From: Micromonospora sp. CP22
GTDB lineage: Bacteria > Actinomycetota > Actinomycetes > Mycobacteriales > Micromonosporaceae
DNA: 64,000 nt
Assembly (NCBI RefSeq): GCF_009712475.1
Contig: NZ_VCJO01000008.1
Coordinates: 124,001 to 188,000 of the forward strand
Direction: 5' to 3'
Part shown: positions 33,187 to 42,786 of the stretch, piece by piece
Numbering within the stretch: the stretch's first letter is position 1
Layout: every line of letters starts with the position of its first letter
The notes under the pieces: model-generated
Database searches by the model: none
Seen by the model: only the letters and a program-made list of their open reading frames with translations
What the model was told of the DNA's origin: nothing
Program-made: the position numbers and the translations under genes

Positions 33187-34242
33187 ATGCTCGCTCTGGA
33201 CGGCACGGAGCTGAACCTCGCCGAGGTGGCCGACGGTGCGCGGCGTCGCCTGGACCCGGTGTACTGGGACTTCTTCGCGGGCGGGGCCGGGGACGAGCGG
33301 ACGCTGCGCGCCAACGAGGAGGCGTTCACCAGACGGTGGCTCGTGCCCCGGGTCCTGCGTGGGGCGCGCGAGCGCGACCTGCGGATCTCGCTACTCGGCA
33401 GTCGCCTCGCGATGCCGGTGCTGATCGCGCCGACCGCCTTCCACCGGCTGGCGCATCCCGGGGGAGAGGCGGCCACCGCCCGCGCCGCCGCCGAGGCGGG
33501 CACGGTGATGGTGGTCAGCATGGCGGCGACCCAGCCGATCGAGGAGATCGCCGCCGCCGGCGGGCCGCTCTGGTTCCAACTGTATCCGCAGTCGGATCTC
33601 GCGTTCACCACGGCGCTGGTCCGGCGGGTCGAGGCCGCGGGCTGCCGCGCCCTGGTCGTCACGGTCGACTCGCCCGTGTTCGGCCGACGGGAACGCGACC
33701 TGCGACACGGCTTCGTCGATCTGCCGCCCGGACTGGTCTGCGAGAACATGCGTGACCCGAGTGGCCGGGTCCGCGACATCGAGATGGACGCCGGGCTGGA
33801 CTGGGCACGCATCGACTGGCTGCGTGAGCTGACCACGCTGCCGATCCTGCTCAAGGGCGTACTGCACCCCGCCGATGCCCGACTGGCGGTGGCGCACGGC
33901 GTCGACGGGGTGGTGGTCTCCAACCACGGGGGACGGCAGCTCGACGGTGCGGTCGCCACCCTGGACGCGTTGCCCGGGATCGTGGCGGCCGTCGAGGGCC
34001 GACTGCCGGTGCTGCTCGACGGTGGCGTCCGGCGGGGCACGGACGTGTTGGTGGCGTTGGCGCTCGGCGCGAGCGCGGTGCTGGTCGGGCGTCCGGTGCT
34101 GTGGGGGCTGGCGGTGGGTGGTGTCGCCGGGGTGCGGCACGTGCTCGACCTGCTGCGTGCCGACCTGGACCGGGCGTTGGCGCTGGCCGGTGCCGCCGGG
34201 CCGGGTGACCTGAGCCGTGACCTCGTGGGGGGATGCGGATGA
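33187..34242 (+). CDS. FMN-dependent alpha-hydroxy-acid oxidase/dehydrogenase
   Basis: This 351-residue protein belongs to the glycolate/lactate/mandelate oxidase family: YWDFFAGGAGDERTLRANE (Tyr of the active site), PTAFHRLAHPGGE, WFQLYPQ, and the catalytic His-Gly-Gly-Arg in SNHGGRQLD. It oxidises an (S)-2-hydroxy acid to the 2-oxo acid using FMN. In this cluster a 4-hydroxymandelate- or aryl-hydroxyacid-type substrate is plausible, though unproven. ATG at 33187 follows the previous stop by 1 nt, with GAGGG 6 nt upstream. Confidence 0.93.
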   Translation: MLALDGTELNLAEVADGARRRLDPVYWDFFAGGAGDERTLRANEEAFTRRWLVPRVLRGARERDLRISLLGSRLAMPVLIAPTAFHRLAHPGGEAATARAAAEAGTVMVVSMAATQPIEEIAAAGGPLWFQLYPQSDLAFTTALVRRVEAAGCRALVVTVDSPVFGRRERDLRHGFVDLPPGLVCENMRDPSGRVRDIEMDAGLDWARIDWLRELTTLPILLKGVLHPADARLAVAHGVDGVVVSNHGGRQLDGAVATLDALPGIVAAVEGRLPVLLDGGVRRGTDVLVALALGASAVLVGRPVLWGLAVGGVAGVRHVLDLLRADLDRALALAGAAGPGDLSRDLVGGCG

Positions 34243-35579
34243 GCGCCGTGGGCGTGCTGATCGTCCTGGCGGTGTGCGGCGTGGTCTGGACCGTCCCGTC
34301 CTGGCTGCCGTCGGCCGTCGTCCGGCTGCGGGAGCGGGTCTTCGCCCGGGTCAACGGCGAGGAGGGCATCCCGGTGCCGGGCCCCACCGTCGGCATGGAG
34401 CACTTCGAGCGGGTGTACGCGGATCCGGCGGCCGACGGGCGTAGCCGGGGGGCCGGGTTGTCGGACCTGTTCTGGTACTGGCTGGCCCCTGGGCCGCACA
34501 TGCACCAGGAGCATCTGGAGCCGGGTGAGCGCTACCGGACGGTGGCCGCCACGACCAGGCGGGTGCTGGCGGTCCGACGCGAGCGCGCCGACGCGCTCGC
34601 GACCGCTGCCACCCGGCGGGTGTTGGACGAGTTGCCCGCCGATCGGACCAGCCATGTCCGGCTGCGTGACCTGATGATGCCGGTGTGGGCCGAGGTCTAC
34701 CACGAGTTGGTCTTCGGTGAGGTGGCGTCACCCACCGCCCGTACGTTGATCGTGGCCAACGCGGACGACGTGGTCACCGCGCTGAAGTGCGTCGGGTTGC
34801 GGCACATGGATCGACGTGACCGGTTGACCGAATACCTGCTCGGGCGGATCGAGGCGGGAACCTGCCCGGTGACGCTGCCGCCACCGTTCACCGCGCAGGA
34901 AACGGCCTGGTACCTGCAAGGTGCCTTCTTCAACACGGCGGTCGTGCAGATGTCCGAGGCGATGGCGCACGTGCTGCTGGCCCTCGCCACACATCCCGAC
35001 GCACAGCGGGAGCTCGACGACGACGCCGCGCTGGACCGGGTCATCGACGAGACGCTCCGGTTGTATCCACTCTTCGGCGTCGCGCACCGGATCACCTCGG
35101 CGCCGATCACGCTGCCCACGGGGGTGTCCCTGCCGACCGGGTCGGTGCTGCTGTTCAACTATCCGGCGTTCCACCGAGGGGGAGCCGCTGGTGACAGCCG
35201 GTTCGACCCGGACCGGTGGCGCACGCTCTCCCGTGGTGACGTGCACTTCATCCCGTACGGTGTGCCCGCGAACCGGGCCTGTCCGGCCCGTGGCGTCGCG
35301 CCGGTGATGATGCGCGCGGCGACCCGTGAGGTGCTGCGCCGATTCGTCCTGGCCTCCTCCGTCTCACACACCCGGTCACTGCCCAGCCGGGGCCCGGCCT
35401 ATCTGACCCCCGCCGGGTGTGCCGGCCCGGGACGGCTACGACTGGCCGCGATGCGGCTGCGGGACCGGTGGGCCGACGTGGGTCGCAGTGTCCGGCAACT
35501 GGTGCTCGGCACCTGGATGGTGCTCGATGCCCGGCGGCAGCGGTTGTGTTCCAGCTACTTCGAGAAGGCGGTCCGATGA
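34239..35579 (+). CDS. Cytochrome P450 with N-terminal membrane anchor
   Basis: The 446-residue protein begins with a hydrophobic helix (VGVLIVLAVCGVVWTVPSWL) followed by a basic stretch, as in membrane-bound P450s. It has the K-helix ETLRLYP (ExxR) and a heme-thiolate segment PYGVPANRACPARGVA with the expected Cys. The I-helix (QGAFFNTAVVQMSEA) lacks the usual acid-Thr pair, so oxygen activation may be unusual. ATG at 34239 was chosen because it forms ATGA with the oxidase stop and has a G-rich SD at the right distance; ATG at 34233 is possible. Substrate unknown. Confidence 0.85.
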   Translation: MSAVGVLIVLAVCGVVWTVPSWLPSAVVRLRERVFARVNGEEGIPVPGPTVGMEHFERVYADPAADGRSRGAGLSDLFWYWLAPGPHMHQEHLEPGERYRTVAATTRRVLAVRRERADALATAATRRVLDELPADRTSHVRLRDLMMPVWAEVYHELVFGEVASPTARTLIVANADDVVTALKCVGLRHMDRRDRLTEYLLGRIEAGTCPVTLPPPFTAQETAWYLQGAFFNTAVVQMSEAMAHVLLALATHPDAQRELDDDAALDRVIDETLRLYPLFGVAHRITSAPITLPTGVSLPTGSVLLFNYPAFHRGGAAGDSRFDPDRWRTLSRGDVHFIPYGVPANRACPARGVAPVMMRAATREVLRRFVLASSVSHTRSLPSRGPAYLTPAGCAGPGRLRLAAMRLRDRWADVGRSVRQLVLGTWMVLDARRQRLCSSYFEKAVR

Positions 35580-36844
35580 CTCCCACGGAGTTGGCACCAC
35601 GGTTCTTCATCGCGGTCACGGTGATCCTGATCTTCTGCAAGGGGGTCGCCTGGCTGCTCGGCAAGGTCGGCCAGCCGGCAGTGGTCAGCGAGATGCTCGC
35701 CGGTGTCCTGCTCGGGCCGTCGCTGCTCGGGCTGCTCCTGCCGGACGTGCAGAACGCCCTGTTCCCCGCCCCGCTGCTGCCGGTGCTCTACATCGTGGGT
35801 CAGGTCGGACTGGTGCTGTTCATGTTCCATGCCGGGTACGCGTTCAGCTCCCATCGGGTCACCGGGCTCGCCGGCACCGCCGGAGTGATCTCACTGGCCG
35901 GGGTGACCGCGCCGCTGCTGCTGGGGGTGCTGCTGGTCCTGGTGACCGCCGGTGCGGTGCCGATCAGGGCCGACGGGACGTCGCTCGGGGTCTCCGCCGC
36001 GTTCGTCGGTGTCGCGCTGGCCATCACCGCGTTTCCGATGTTGGCCCGGATCATCACCGAGCACGGGCACGCCGGCACCCGGCACGGCACCCTCTCCCTG
36101 GCCAGCGGCGCGATCGACGACATGGCCGCCTGGATCCTGCTGGCCGCCGTCCTGGCCTTCGCCTCCGGCCAGGCCGGTCCGGCGATCGTCACCGTCGGCG
36201 GGACGGTTCTCTTCGGACTGGTGCTCTGGTTCGGCGGGCGTGGGATCACCACCGCGTTGATGACCCGTCGTGGCCTCACCGACCGCACCCGGCTGCTCGG
36301 CACGGTCGCCCTGCTCTTCCTGGTCGCCTGGTACACCGACGAGATCGGGTTGTACGCGGTCTTCGGCGCGTTCGCGATGGGCGTGGTGATGCCTCGTACC
36401 GACAACACCGACAAGGTGGTGGACACCCTGACTCCGGTCGCCGCGACCCTTTTCCTGCCGTTGTTCTTCACCTACTCGGGGTTGCGGACGGAGTTCGGAC
36501 TGCTCGGTTCCATGCCGGTGCTGCTCTTCGCGCTGGCCTGCGTGACGGCGGCGATCGTCGGCAAGTTCGGTGCCTGCTGGGTGGCGGCCCGGCTGCGTGG
36601 GGAGCCGTCGGGTGTCGCGCTGCGGGTGGGCGCGTTGATGAACGCTCGCGGGTTGATGCAGCTGATCGCCCTGAACGTCGGGCTGGAGGCGGGCATCGTG
36701 AACTCGTCCCTGTTCACCGTGTTGGTGCTGGTCGCGCTGGTCACCACGCTGATGACGACGCCGACGTTGAGTTGGATCGAGCGCCGGGAGGCTCGACGGC
36801 CCGACGCCGCACGCTCGCCCGCGCTGGTGGTTTCAAATAGTTGA
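35576..36844 (+). CDS. CPA2-family cation/proton antiporter
   Basis: This 422-residue protein has about 12 predicted membrane helices and the CPA2 signature SGAIDDMAAW, with the paired Asp of the ion-binding site. It has no C-terminal TrkA/RCK domain. It resembles KefB/GerN-type Na+(K+)/H+ antiporters. It is the fifth gene of the lyase operon (ATGA overlap with the P450), which suggests export or ion-balance linked to the pathway rather than general housekeeping. Confidence 0.92.
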   Translation: MTPTELAPRFFIAVTVILIFCKGVAWLLGKVGQPAVVSEMLAGVLLGPSLLGLLLPDVQNALFPAPLLPVLYIVGQVGLVLFMFHAGYAFSSHRVTGLAGTAGVISLAGVTAPLLLGVLLVLVTAGAVPIRADGTSLGVSAAFVGVALAITAFPMLARIITEHGHAGTRHGTLSLASGAIDDMAAWILLAAVLAFASGQAGPAIVTVGGTVLFGLVLWFGGRGITTALMTRRGLTDRTRLLGTVALLFLVAWYTDEIGLYAVFGAFAMGVVMPRTDNTDKVVDTLTPVAATLFLPLFFTYSGLRTEFGLLGSMPVLLFALACVTAAIVGKFGACWVAARLRGEPSGVALRVGALMNARGLMQLIALNVGLEAGIVNSSLFTVLVLVALVTTLMTTPTLSWIERREARRPDAARSPALVVSNS

Positions 36845-36896
36845 AGAGGCAAATATCACTGATTACATCGACCTCTATCTATGAGATTGTTGGCGC
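36845..36896 (+). promoter_or_regulatory. AT-rich promoter region before the response-regulator gene
   Basis: This gap is much richer in A/T than its surroundings, with TATCTATGAGATT about 10-20 nt before the ATG and no Shine-Dalgarno sequence. A leaderless transcript starting at or near the ATG is likely. Confidence 0.35.
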
Positions 36897-37568
36897 ATGC
36901 GGGGCGGAGGATCGAACCGGCTGCTGCTGGTCGAGGATGACGCAGATCTGTCCGAGTTACTCACCGAGACGCTGGCTCACGAAGGTTACCTCGTCGACCG
37001 CGCCTCCGACGGCCAACGTGGACTGCATCTCGGACTGACCCGTACCTACGACGTGATGGTCATCGACCGCATGCTGCCGGCACTCGACGGCCTCGACCTG
37101 GTCACCCGGCTACGCGCCCGGTCGATACCGGCCCGGACCCTGATGCTCACCGCCCGTGGCACGGTCGACGACCGGATCGCCGGGCTGGACGCGGGCGCCG
37201 ACGACTACCTGGTCAAACCCTTCGACATCGACGAACTGAGCGCCCGGGTCCGGGCGTTGTGTCGGCGTACGTCCCAGTCGACCGACGTGCTGCGCATCGG
37301 CAACGGGCTACTCGACCTGACGGCGCGCGACGCGGTGCTGGCCGACGGCACCCGGGTGGCGCTGTCCGCCCGCGAGTTCGAGCTGCTGCGGGTGCTGGCG
37401 GCCCGACCGAACGCCGTACACCCACGGGGCGTGCTGCGCCGCAAGGTCTTCGAGGAGGCCAGCGCCGCGTCGATAGTGGACACCTACGTCTACTACCTCC
37501 GGCGCAAACTCGGCCGTGCGGTGGTACGCACCGTGCACGGGCTCGGCTACCGCCTCGGAACGCTCTGA
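36897..37568 (+). CDS. OmpR-family response regulator
   Basis: The protein is 223 residues. The receiver domain has EDDAD (acidic pocket), VMVIDRMLP with the phospho-acceptor Asp, LTARG and the Lys in YLVKPFD. The C-terminal winged helix runs from LSAREFELL to [10 protein letters not shown]. It binds DNA as the output of the paired kinase. The stop overlaps the kinase ATG (TGATG). No target can be assigned; both the cluster upstream and the ssu operon downstream are candidates. Confidence 0.95.
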   Translation: MRGGGSNRLLLVEDDADLSELLTETLAHEGYLVDRASDGQRGLHLGLTRTYDVMVIDRMLPALDGLDLVTRLRARSIPARTLMLTARGTVDDRIAGLDAGADDYLVKPFDIDELSARVRALCRRTSQSTDVLRIGNGLLDLTARDAVLADGTRVALSAREFELLRVLAARPNAVHPRGVLRRKVFEEASAASIVDTYVYYLRRKLGRAVVRTVHGLGYRLGTL

Positions 37569-38848
37569 TGGAGGCGGCCGAACGGGCGATCGTACGACGG
37601 ACCCGACTGCGGATCGGCCTGTTCGTCGGCCTGACCATCGGTGCCCTGCTGCTGCTGGCCGGCGGCATCTCGTACGCGGTCCTGGTCCGTAGCCAGGAGG
37701 CGCAGATCCGGCGTGAGCTGAGCTGGGGCACCGAGCACGGCACGATCGCCGGACCGCCCGCCTGTAGTTGGATCTTCCAGTACGACGGCACCACCGTGCA
37801 GACCGGCACCAACCCGCCGCCACCGGGCTTCCCGTTGACCCGGGCGCTGACCACCGTGGCGGCCACCCGGAGCACCGAGATCACCAAGGTCACGCGCAAC
37901 GGCACGACCTACCACGTGCGTACCGAGGCACGCGGCGACACGGTGATCCAGGCGGTGTTCGACGCCCGTTTCCAGTTGTCCGACCGACGGCACCTCCTGC
38001 TCGCGTTCAGCCTCGCGGCGGCGGTCGGGCTGCTCGCCGCCATGCTGACCGGTGTGCTCGTCAGCCGTCGAGCCGTCGCACCGCTCGCGGAGGCGCTGAC
38101 CCGGCAGCGCCGCTTCGTCGCCGACGCCAGCCACGAACTGCGCACCCCGATCGCCCAGGTGCACACCCGGGCCCAGTTGATCGCTCGGCGGGCGCGCGAC
38201 GACGGCGCCGCCACGAACCTGGACGACCTGGAACGGCTGATCGGCACCACCCGGCGGCTCGGTGAGGTCGTCGACGACCTGTTGCTCTCGGCCCGACTCG
38301 CCGCCGCTCCCGCCGACCGCAAGCCGGACCCGCCGGTCGACCTCACCTCGCTGATCGCGACGGTGGTCGCCGCCGAGACCGAACGCGCCGCCGAGCGCCG
38401 AATCACGCTCACCATGGACATTCCCGACGATCCGTTTCCGGTGCCGGGGGTCGAGTCGGCGCTGTGCCGGGTGGCCGGCGAACTGCTGTCCAACGCGCTG
38501 GTCCACACCCCGGCGGGAGGCCGCATCGACGTGACACTCCGGCAGGCCGGTGACTGGGCCGAACTCGTGATCGCCGACACCGGGAGAGGTTTCGACCCGG
38601 CGGACGCCAAGCGGATCTTCGACCGGTTCCACCGTGGCGCGGGATCCGGAGACCGTCGCTTCGGGCTGGGACTGGCCCTGCTCCAGGAGGTCGTCACGAG
38701 CCATCACGGCACGATCGAGGCCGAGGGCCATCCGGGTCGGGGGGCCCGCTTCACGGTGCGCCTTCCCAACACGCGCTCGCCGATCACCAGGGGTAGGACC
38801 TTGCGGATCGGCCGACGCCGGACGCGGTGGCTCAGAGCCGACAGGTGA
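37568..38848 (+). CDS. Sensor histidine kinase
   Basis: The 426-residue protein has two membrane helices (about 16-40 and 141-165), a periplasmic-side domain of about 100 residues, and then the H-box in [10 protein letters not shown], an N-box [12 protein letters not shown]1 DTGRGFDP and G2 [10 protein letters not shown]. It phosphorylates the adjacent OmpR-type regulator. The sensor domain contains one free Cys (CSWIF) and no recognised fold. The last 30 residues are highly basic, beyond the usual kinase end. Confidence 0.94.
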   Translation: MEAAERAIVRRTRLRIGLFVGLTIGALLLLAGGISYAVLVRSQEAQIRRELSWGTEHGTIAGPPACSWIFQYDGTTVQTGTNPPPPGFPLTRALTTVAATRSTEITKVTRNGTTYHVRTEARGDTVIQAVFDARFQLSDRRHLLLAFSLAAAVGLLAAMLTGVLVSRRAVAPLAEALTRQRRFVADASHELRTPIAQVHTRAQLIARRARDDGAATNLDDLERLIGTTRRLGEVVDDLLLSARLAAAPADRKPDPPVDLTSLIATVVAAETERAAERRITLTMDIPDDPFPVPGVESALCRVAGELLSNALVHTPAGGRIDVTLRQAGDWAELVIADTGRGFDPADAKRIFDRFHRGAGSGDRRFGLGLALLQEVVTSHHGTIEAEGHPGRGARFTVRLPNTRSPITRGRTLRIGRRRTRWLRADR

Positions 38849-39022
38849 GTGCCGGAACCGGCGGTCACGGCCGCCGATGGGGTCGAGCCTCGGATCGGGC
38901 GCACTGTCGACCACGCCTGCGGACGGCTTTACCCGCGCGGCGCTGGGGGTTCGGACAGCCCGGGATCACGCCCCCGGGGGCGGTCGTGAGGGCGGATCAG
39001 CCCTGCCGCAATGGTGTTGACG

Positions 39023-39056
39023 TGGGAAGACACAACTACGTGAATGCCACTTCCCA
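39023..39056. promoter_or_regulatory. Promoter region of the ssu-like operon with inverted repeat TGGGAAG/CTTCCCA
   Basis: Seven-bp arms at 39023-39029 and 39050-39056 flank 20 nt. They lie between a TTGACG (39018-39023) and a TAGACT about 15 nt before the ATG. An operator or mRNA hairpin are both possible. Confidence 0.3.
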
Positions 39057-39086
39057 TTTTTCCCATAGGTTCAGTAGACTTTGGCC

Positions 39087-40046
39087 ATGCACAGGTCCTT
39101 CTGGCGCTGCCGCGCACTCGCCGTATTCGGAGCAATCGTGTTAGCCGCCGGGGCACTCACCGCCTGCGGTGAGGCTGAGGGAAGTGGAGGCGGCGATGGT
39201 CCGCTGCGGGTGGGATACCAGCGCTACGGCAGCCTGAGCCTGCTCAAGGCCCGCTCGGAGGCGCCCAACGTGACCTGGGCGTTGTTCGAGAGTGGACCGG
39301 CCCTCACCGAGGCGCTCAAGGCCGGGTCGATCGACGTCGGGGAGACCGGCGAGGCCCCGCCCATCTTCGCCGCCGCCGGCAAGATCCCCTTCAAGATCGT
39401 GGCGACCTCGGACGAGGTGCCGCAGGGCGAGGCGGTGTTGGTCAAGGAGAGCAGCGGCTTCCAGACCTTCGCCGACCTCAAGGGCCGGACGATCGCGCTC
39501 AACAAGGGCTCCAACGTGCACTGGCTGCTCGTCAAGCTGCTCGAAGCCAACAACATGACCCTGGAGGACATCACCGTCAGATACCTCAAGCCCGCAGAAG
39601 GGCGGCCCGCCTTCGATGCCGGGCAGGTCGACGCGTGGATCATCTGGGATCCGTACTTCGCCATCGCCGAACAACCCGGCGTCAAGATCCTGGCCGACGC
39701 GACCGGGCTGGCCAGCAACCGGCAGTACATCCTGGCCTCGCCCGATGCCGTCGAGAAGAAGGCGGATCAGGTCCGCGACCTGCTGACCAAGCTCGACACC
39801 ACCACCGACTGGGGCACCGAGAACCCGGAGGAACGGGCACGGGTGCTCGCGCCCGAGCTCAAGATCCCCGAGGACGTGGCGAGACGGTCGCTGGACCGCA
39901 GCGCCAAGCCGCTCGCCCCGGTCACGTCGGCTATCGGCGACGAGTTGCAGGCGATCGCCGACGGCTTCGCCGACCTCGGGCTGATACCCGAGCCGATCGA
40001 CATCAAGGCCCGCGTCGACACCACCTTCAACGAGGTCTTCACATGA
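39087..40046 (+). CDS. ssuA: ABC transporter substrate-binding lipoprotein, aliphatic sulfonate (SsuA-like)
   Basis: This 319-residue protein has a lipoprotein signal peptide with lipobox LTAC and a Gly/Ser linker, then the NMT1/SsuA fold: VGYQRYGSLSLLKA, the GSIDVGETGEAPPIFAAA ligand-binding loop, and WIIWDPYFAIAE. It would bind alkanesulfonates outside the membrane and hand them to the SsuC/SsuB transporter. It is followed by a permease (ATGA overlap), an ATPase and an SsuD-type monooxygenase, which supports the sulfonate assignment over taurine or nitrate. Confidence 0.92.
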   Translation: MHRSFWRCRALAVFGAIVLAAGALTACGEAEGSGGGDGPLRVGYQRYGSLSLLKARSEAPNVTWALFESGPALTEALKAGSIDVGETGEAPPIFAAAGKIPFKIVATSDEVPQGEAVLVKESSGFQTFADLKGRTIALNKGSNVHWLLVKLLEANNMTLEDITVRYLKPAEGRPAFDAGQVDAWIIWDPYFAIAEQPGVKILADATGLASNRQYILASPDAVEKKADQVRDLLTKLDTTTDWGTENPEERARVLAPELKIPEDVARRSLDRSAKPLAPVTSAIGDELQAIADGFADLGLIPEPIDIKARVDTTFNEVFT

Positions 40047-40870
40047 CGGAGCTGGCCACCCGACCACCGGCGGCCACCGCGCGGAGGACCGCGCGCCCCG
40101 CCGTACGGGCCAACCGATGGCGATGGCGGCGGCTGACCACCCCCGTCGTGCTCGTCGCGCTCTGGGAGACGTCCTCGCGGATGGGTGTCCTCCCCGAGGA
40201 GAAGCTGCCCGCGATCAGTGACGTGCTCCTCGCCGGTTGGCGGCTGGCCGAGGACGGTCGGCTCGTCGAGCACCTGCTCGACTCGCTGACCCGGGCCGGT
40301 GTCGGCCTGGCCATCGGCGTCGGACTCGCGCTGGTGCTCGGCTCGATCGCGGGCCTGCTGCGGGTCGGCGACGACCTGGTCGATCCACCGGTCCAGATGG
40401 CCCGGATGCTGCCCCACCTCGCACTGGTGCCCCTGCTGATCATATGGGTCGGCATCGGTGAGTCGCTGAAGATCACCCTGGTGGCCCTGGGCGTGTTCTT
40501 CCCGATGTACTTCAACCTCTACGCCGGCATCCGGGACATCGACGAGCGGCTGGTCGAGGCCGCCCGCACCTGTGGGCTCGGGGCGCTGGCCCGCATCCGC
40601 CACGTCGTGCTGCCCGGGACGCTGCCGTCACTGTTCCTGGGGCTGCGCCTGGCGACCGGCGCCGCATGGCTGAGCCTGGTGGTCGGCGAGACAGTCGCCA
40701 CCCACAGCGGCATCGGTTTCCTGATGATGGAGGCCCGCGAGTTCAGCCAGACCAACGTGGTCCTCGTCGGCCTGTTCGTCTACGCCCTGCTCGGCCTGCT
40801 GTCAGATCTGATCCTGCGGGTTGTCGAAAGGAAGACGCTGACATGGCGACGCGGTCTACAGGCGACGTAG
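40043..40870 (+). CDS. ssuC: ABC transporter permease, sulfonate (SsuC-like)
   Basis: This 275-residue protein has an Arg-rich N-terminus, six predicted helices and the permease EAA loop (EAARTCGLGALARIRHVVLPGTLPSL, in parts). It is of the SsuC/TauC/NrtB family. The ATG overlaps the ssuA stop (ATGA), and its 3' end overlaps the ATPase gene by 28 nt. It forms the membrane channel for sulfonate uptake. Confidence 0.93.
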   Translation: MTELATRPPAATARRTARPAVRANRWRWRRLTTPVVLVALWETSSRMGVLPEEKLPAISDVLLAGWRLAEDGRLVEHLLDSLTRAGVGLAIGVGLALVLGSIAGLLRVGDDLVDPPVQMARMLPHLALVPLLIIWVGIGESLKITLVALGVFFPMYFNLYAGIRDIDERLVEAARTCGLGALARIRHVVLPGTLPSLFLGLRLATGAAWLSLVVGETVATHSGIGFLMMEAREFSQTNVVLVGLFVYALLGLLSDLILRVVERKTLTWRRGLQAT

Positions 40871-41559
40871 TCACCGCCACCGGGGTGCGGCGTGGCTTCG
40901 GGGACACGGTGGTCCTCGACGGAGTCGACCTGACGATCGGCTCCGGTGAGGTGGTCGCGCTGCTCGGTGGCAGCGGCTCGGGCAAGACCACCCTGCTGCG
41001 GATCCTCGCCGGGCTCGACCGGGACGCGACCGGCGACTGGCAGGTGCACGGCAGCCTGGCGGTGGTCTTCCAGGAGCACCGGCTGCTGCCGTGGAAGCGG
41101 GTCGCCGACAACGTGGCGCTCGGCGTGACCGGCCCCGACGTGCGGGACCGTACCGCTGCGGCGCTGGCCGAGGTCGGCCTGGCGGGCCGGGAGCGGGCCT
41201 GGCCGGCCGAGCTGTCCGGTGGCCAGTCCCAGCGGGTCGCGGTGGCCCGTGCCCTGCTGCGCGAGCCGGACCTGCTGCTGCTCGACGAGCCGTTCGGCGC
41301 GCTGGACGCGCTGACCCGGCTGCGGATGCAGGCCCTGTTCGGTCGGCTCCGCGCCGAGCACGGATTCGCCGCGCTGCTGGTCACCCACGACGTGGAGGAG
41401 GCGCTGCTGCTCGCGGACCGCGCGCTGGTACTGGCCGACGGTCGGGTGGTCGACGACATCGCGGTGCCGCTGGCCCATCCGCGAGCGCCGGACGACCCCG
41501 GCTTCGGCGCGCTGCGCCGGCACCTGCTCGACCGGCTCGGCGTACCGGCCGCAGCCTGA
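40843..41559 (+). CDS. ssuB: ABC transporter ATPase, sulfonate (SsuB-like)
   Basis: The 238-residue protein has Walker A GGSGSGKTT, the Q-loop in VFQEHRLLPW (typical of the SsuB/TauB/NrtD group), the signature LSGGQSQR, Walker B LLLLDEPFGALD and the H-loop THD. It powers the SsuAC importer. ATG at 40843 has AAAGGAAG upstream and is preferred over upstream starts that run inside ssuC. Confidence 0.94.
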   Translation: MATRSTGDVVTATGVRRGFGDTVVLDGVDLTIGSGEVVALLGGSGSGKTTLLRILAGLDRDATGDWQVHGSLAVVFQEHRLLPWKRVADNVALGVTGPDVRDRTAAALAEVGLAGRERAWPAELSGGQSQRVAVARALLREPDLLLLDEPFGALDALTRLRMQALFGRLRAEHGFAALLVTHDVEEALLLADRALVLADGRVVDDIAVPLAHPRAPDDPGFGALRRHLLDRLGVPAAA

Positions 41560-41598
41560 CAGCACCCCACCCCACCCACAACCACGACAGGTGAGCTC

Positions 41599-42786
41599 AT
41601 GACCCAACTCGCGTTCCATTGGTTCCTGCCGACCAACGGCGGTGACGGCCGACAGATCGTCGGCGGCGGGCACGGCACCCCGGCCGACGTGGGTGCCCGA
41701 GCCGCCTCGGTCGCCTACCTCGGGCAGATCGCCCGCTCGGCCGAGCAGCTCGGCTTCGAGGCCGCCCTGACTCCCACCGGCGCCTGGTGCGAGGACGCCT
41801 GGATCACCACCGCGATGCTGAGCAGCGTATCGGAGCGACTGAAGTTCCTCGTCGCGTTCCGCCCCGGCCTCACCGCACCGTTCCTCGCGGCGCAGATGGC
41901 CGGCACCTTCCAGAACCTCTCCGGCGGTCGGCTGCTGCTCAACGTGGTCACCGGAGGTGAGAGCCACGAGCAGCGGATGTACGGAGACTTCCTCGACAAG
42001 GACGCCCGCTACCAGCGCACCGGCGAGTTCCTGGACATCATCCGGGCGCTGTGGTCGGGCAAACCCGTCGACGTGCAGGGCACGCACTTCCAACTCAGTG
42101 AGGCGGTGCTGAGCCAGCTTCCCGACCCGATCCCGAGGATCTACTTCGGCGGATCGTCACCGGCGGCGCTGGACGTGGCGGCCCGACACGTCGACGTCTA
42201 CCTCACCTGGGGTGAACCGCCGGACGCCGTGGCCGAGAAGGTGCGTCGGGTGCGCCAACTCGCCGAGCGGCAGGGCCGCACCCTCACCTTCGGCCTGCGG
42301 GTCCACACCATCGCCCGGGACAGCGCCGAGGAGGCCTGGGCGGAGGCCGACCGGCTGCTGTCGGGCATCTCCGAGGAACAGATCCGTCAGGTCCAGGCCG
42401 GTCTGCGCCGCAGCGAGTCCGAAGGCCAGCGCCGCATGCTCGCCCTCAACGGCGGCACCAAGGACGGGTTGGAGATCCACCCCAACCTGTGGGCCGGCGT
42501 CGGGCTGGTGCGCGGCGGTGCCGGTACCGCTCTCGTCGGCGACCATCAGCAGGTCGCCGACCTCATCGAGCAGTACGTCGAGGCGGGCATCAGCGAGTTC
42601 GTGCTCTCCGGCTACCCGCACCTGGAGGAGGCGTACCGGTTCGGTGAGGGCGTGTTGCCGGAGCTGTCCCGCCGTGGTCTCTGGCAACACCCCGCACCCG
42701 TGCGGCGAACGGCATCGGCCGTACCCTTCGGCGCGGCACCCGCACCGTCTCCCGCATCCGCGCCGGAGAAGGCGGCGGCGCGATGA
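41599..42786 (+). CDS. ssuD: FMNH2-dependent alkanesulfonate monooxygenase (SsuD)
   Basis: This 395-residue luciferase-like monooxygenase matches SsuD along most of its length: FHWFLPTNGGDGR at the N-terminus, GAWCEDAW, RPGLTAPFLAAQMAGTFQNLSGGRL and NVVTGGE. It releases sulfite from alkanesulfonates, so the cell gains sulfur. It follows ssuB by 39 nt with a Shine-Dalgarno GGTGAG. A flavin reductase gene (SsuE-type) is not present in the window and must lie elsewhere. The C-terminal 30 residues are Pro/Ala-rich. Confidence 0.94.
   Translation: MTQLAFHWFLPTNGGDGRQIVGGGHGTPADVGARAASVAYLGQIARSAEQLGFEAALTPTGAWCEDAWITTAMLSSVSERLKFLVAFRPGLTAPFLAAQMAGTFQNLSGGRLLLNVVTGGESHEQRMYGDFLDKDARYQRTGEFLDIIRALWSGKPVDVQGTHFQLSEAVLSQLPDPIPRIYFGGSSPAALDVAARHVDVYLTWGEPPDAVAEKVRRVRQLAERQGRTLTFGLRVHTIARDSAEEAWAEADRLLSGISEEQIRQVQAGLRRSESEGQRRMLALNGGTKDGLEIHPNLWAGVGLVRGGAGTALVGDHQQVADLIEQYVEAGISEFVLSGYPHLEEAYRFGEGVLPELSRRGLWQHPAPVRRTASAVPFGAAPAPSPASAPEKAAAR

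Noticed and set aside
31824..34703. A 959-codon open frame on the minus strand, antisense to the flavoprotein and oxidase genes
   Set aside because: It is antisense to three clear enzymes; its product is low-complexity Arg/Ser/Pro sequence, a normal by-product of high GC.
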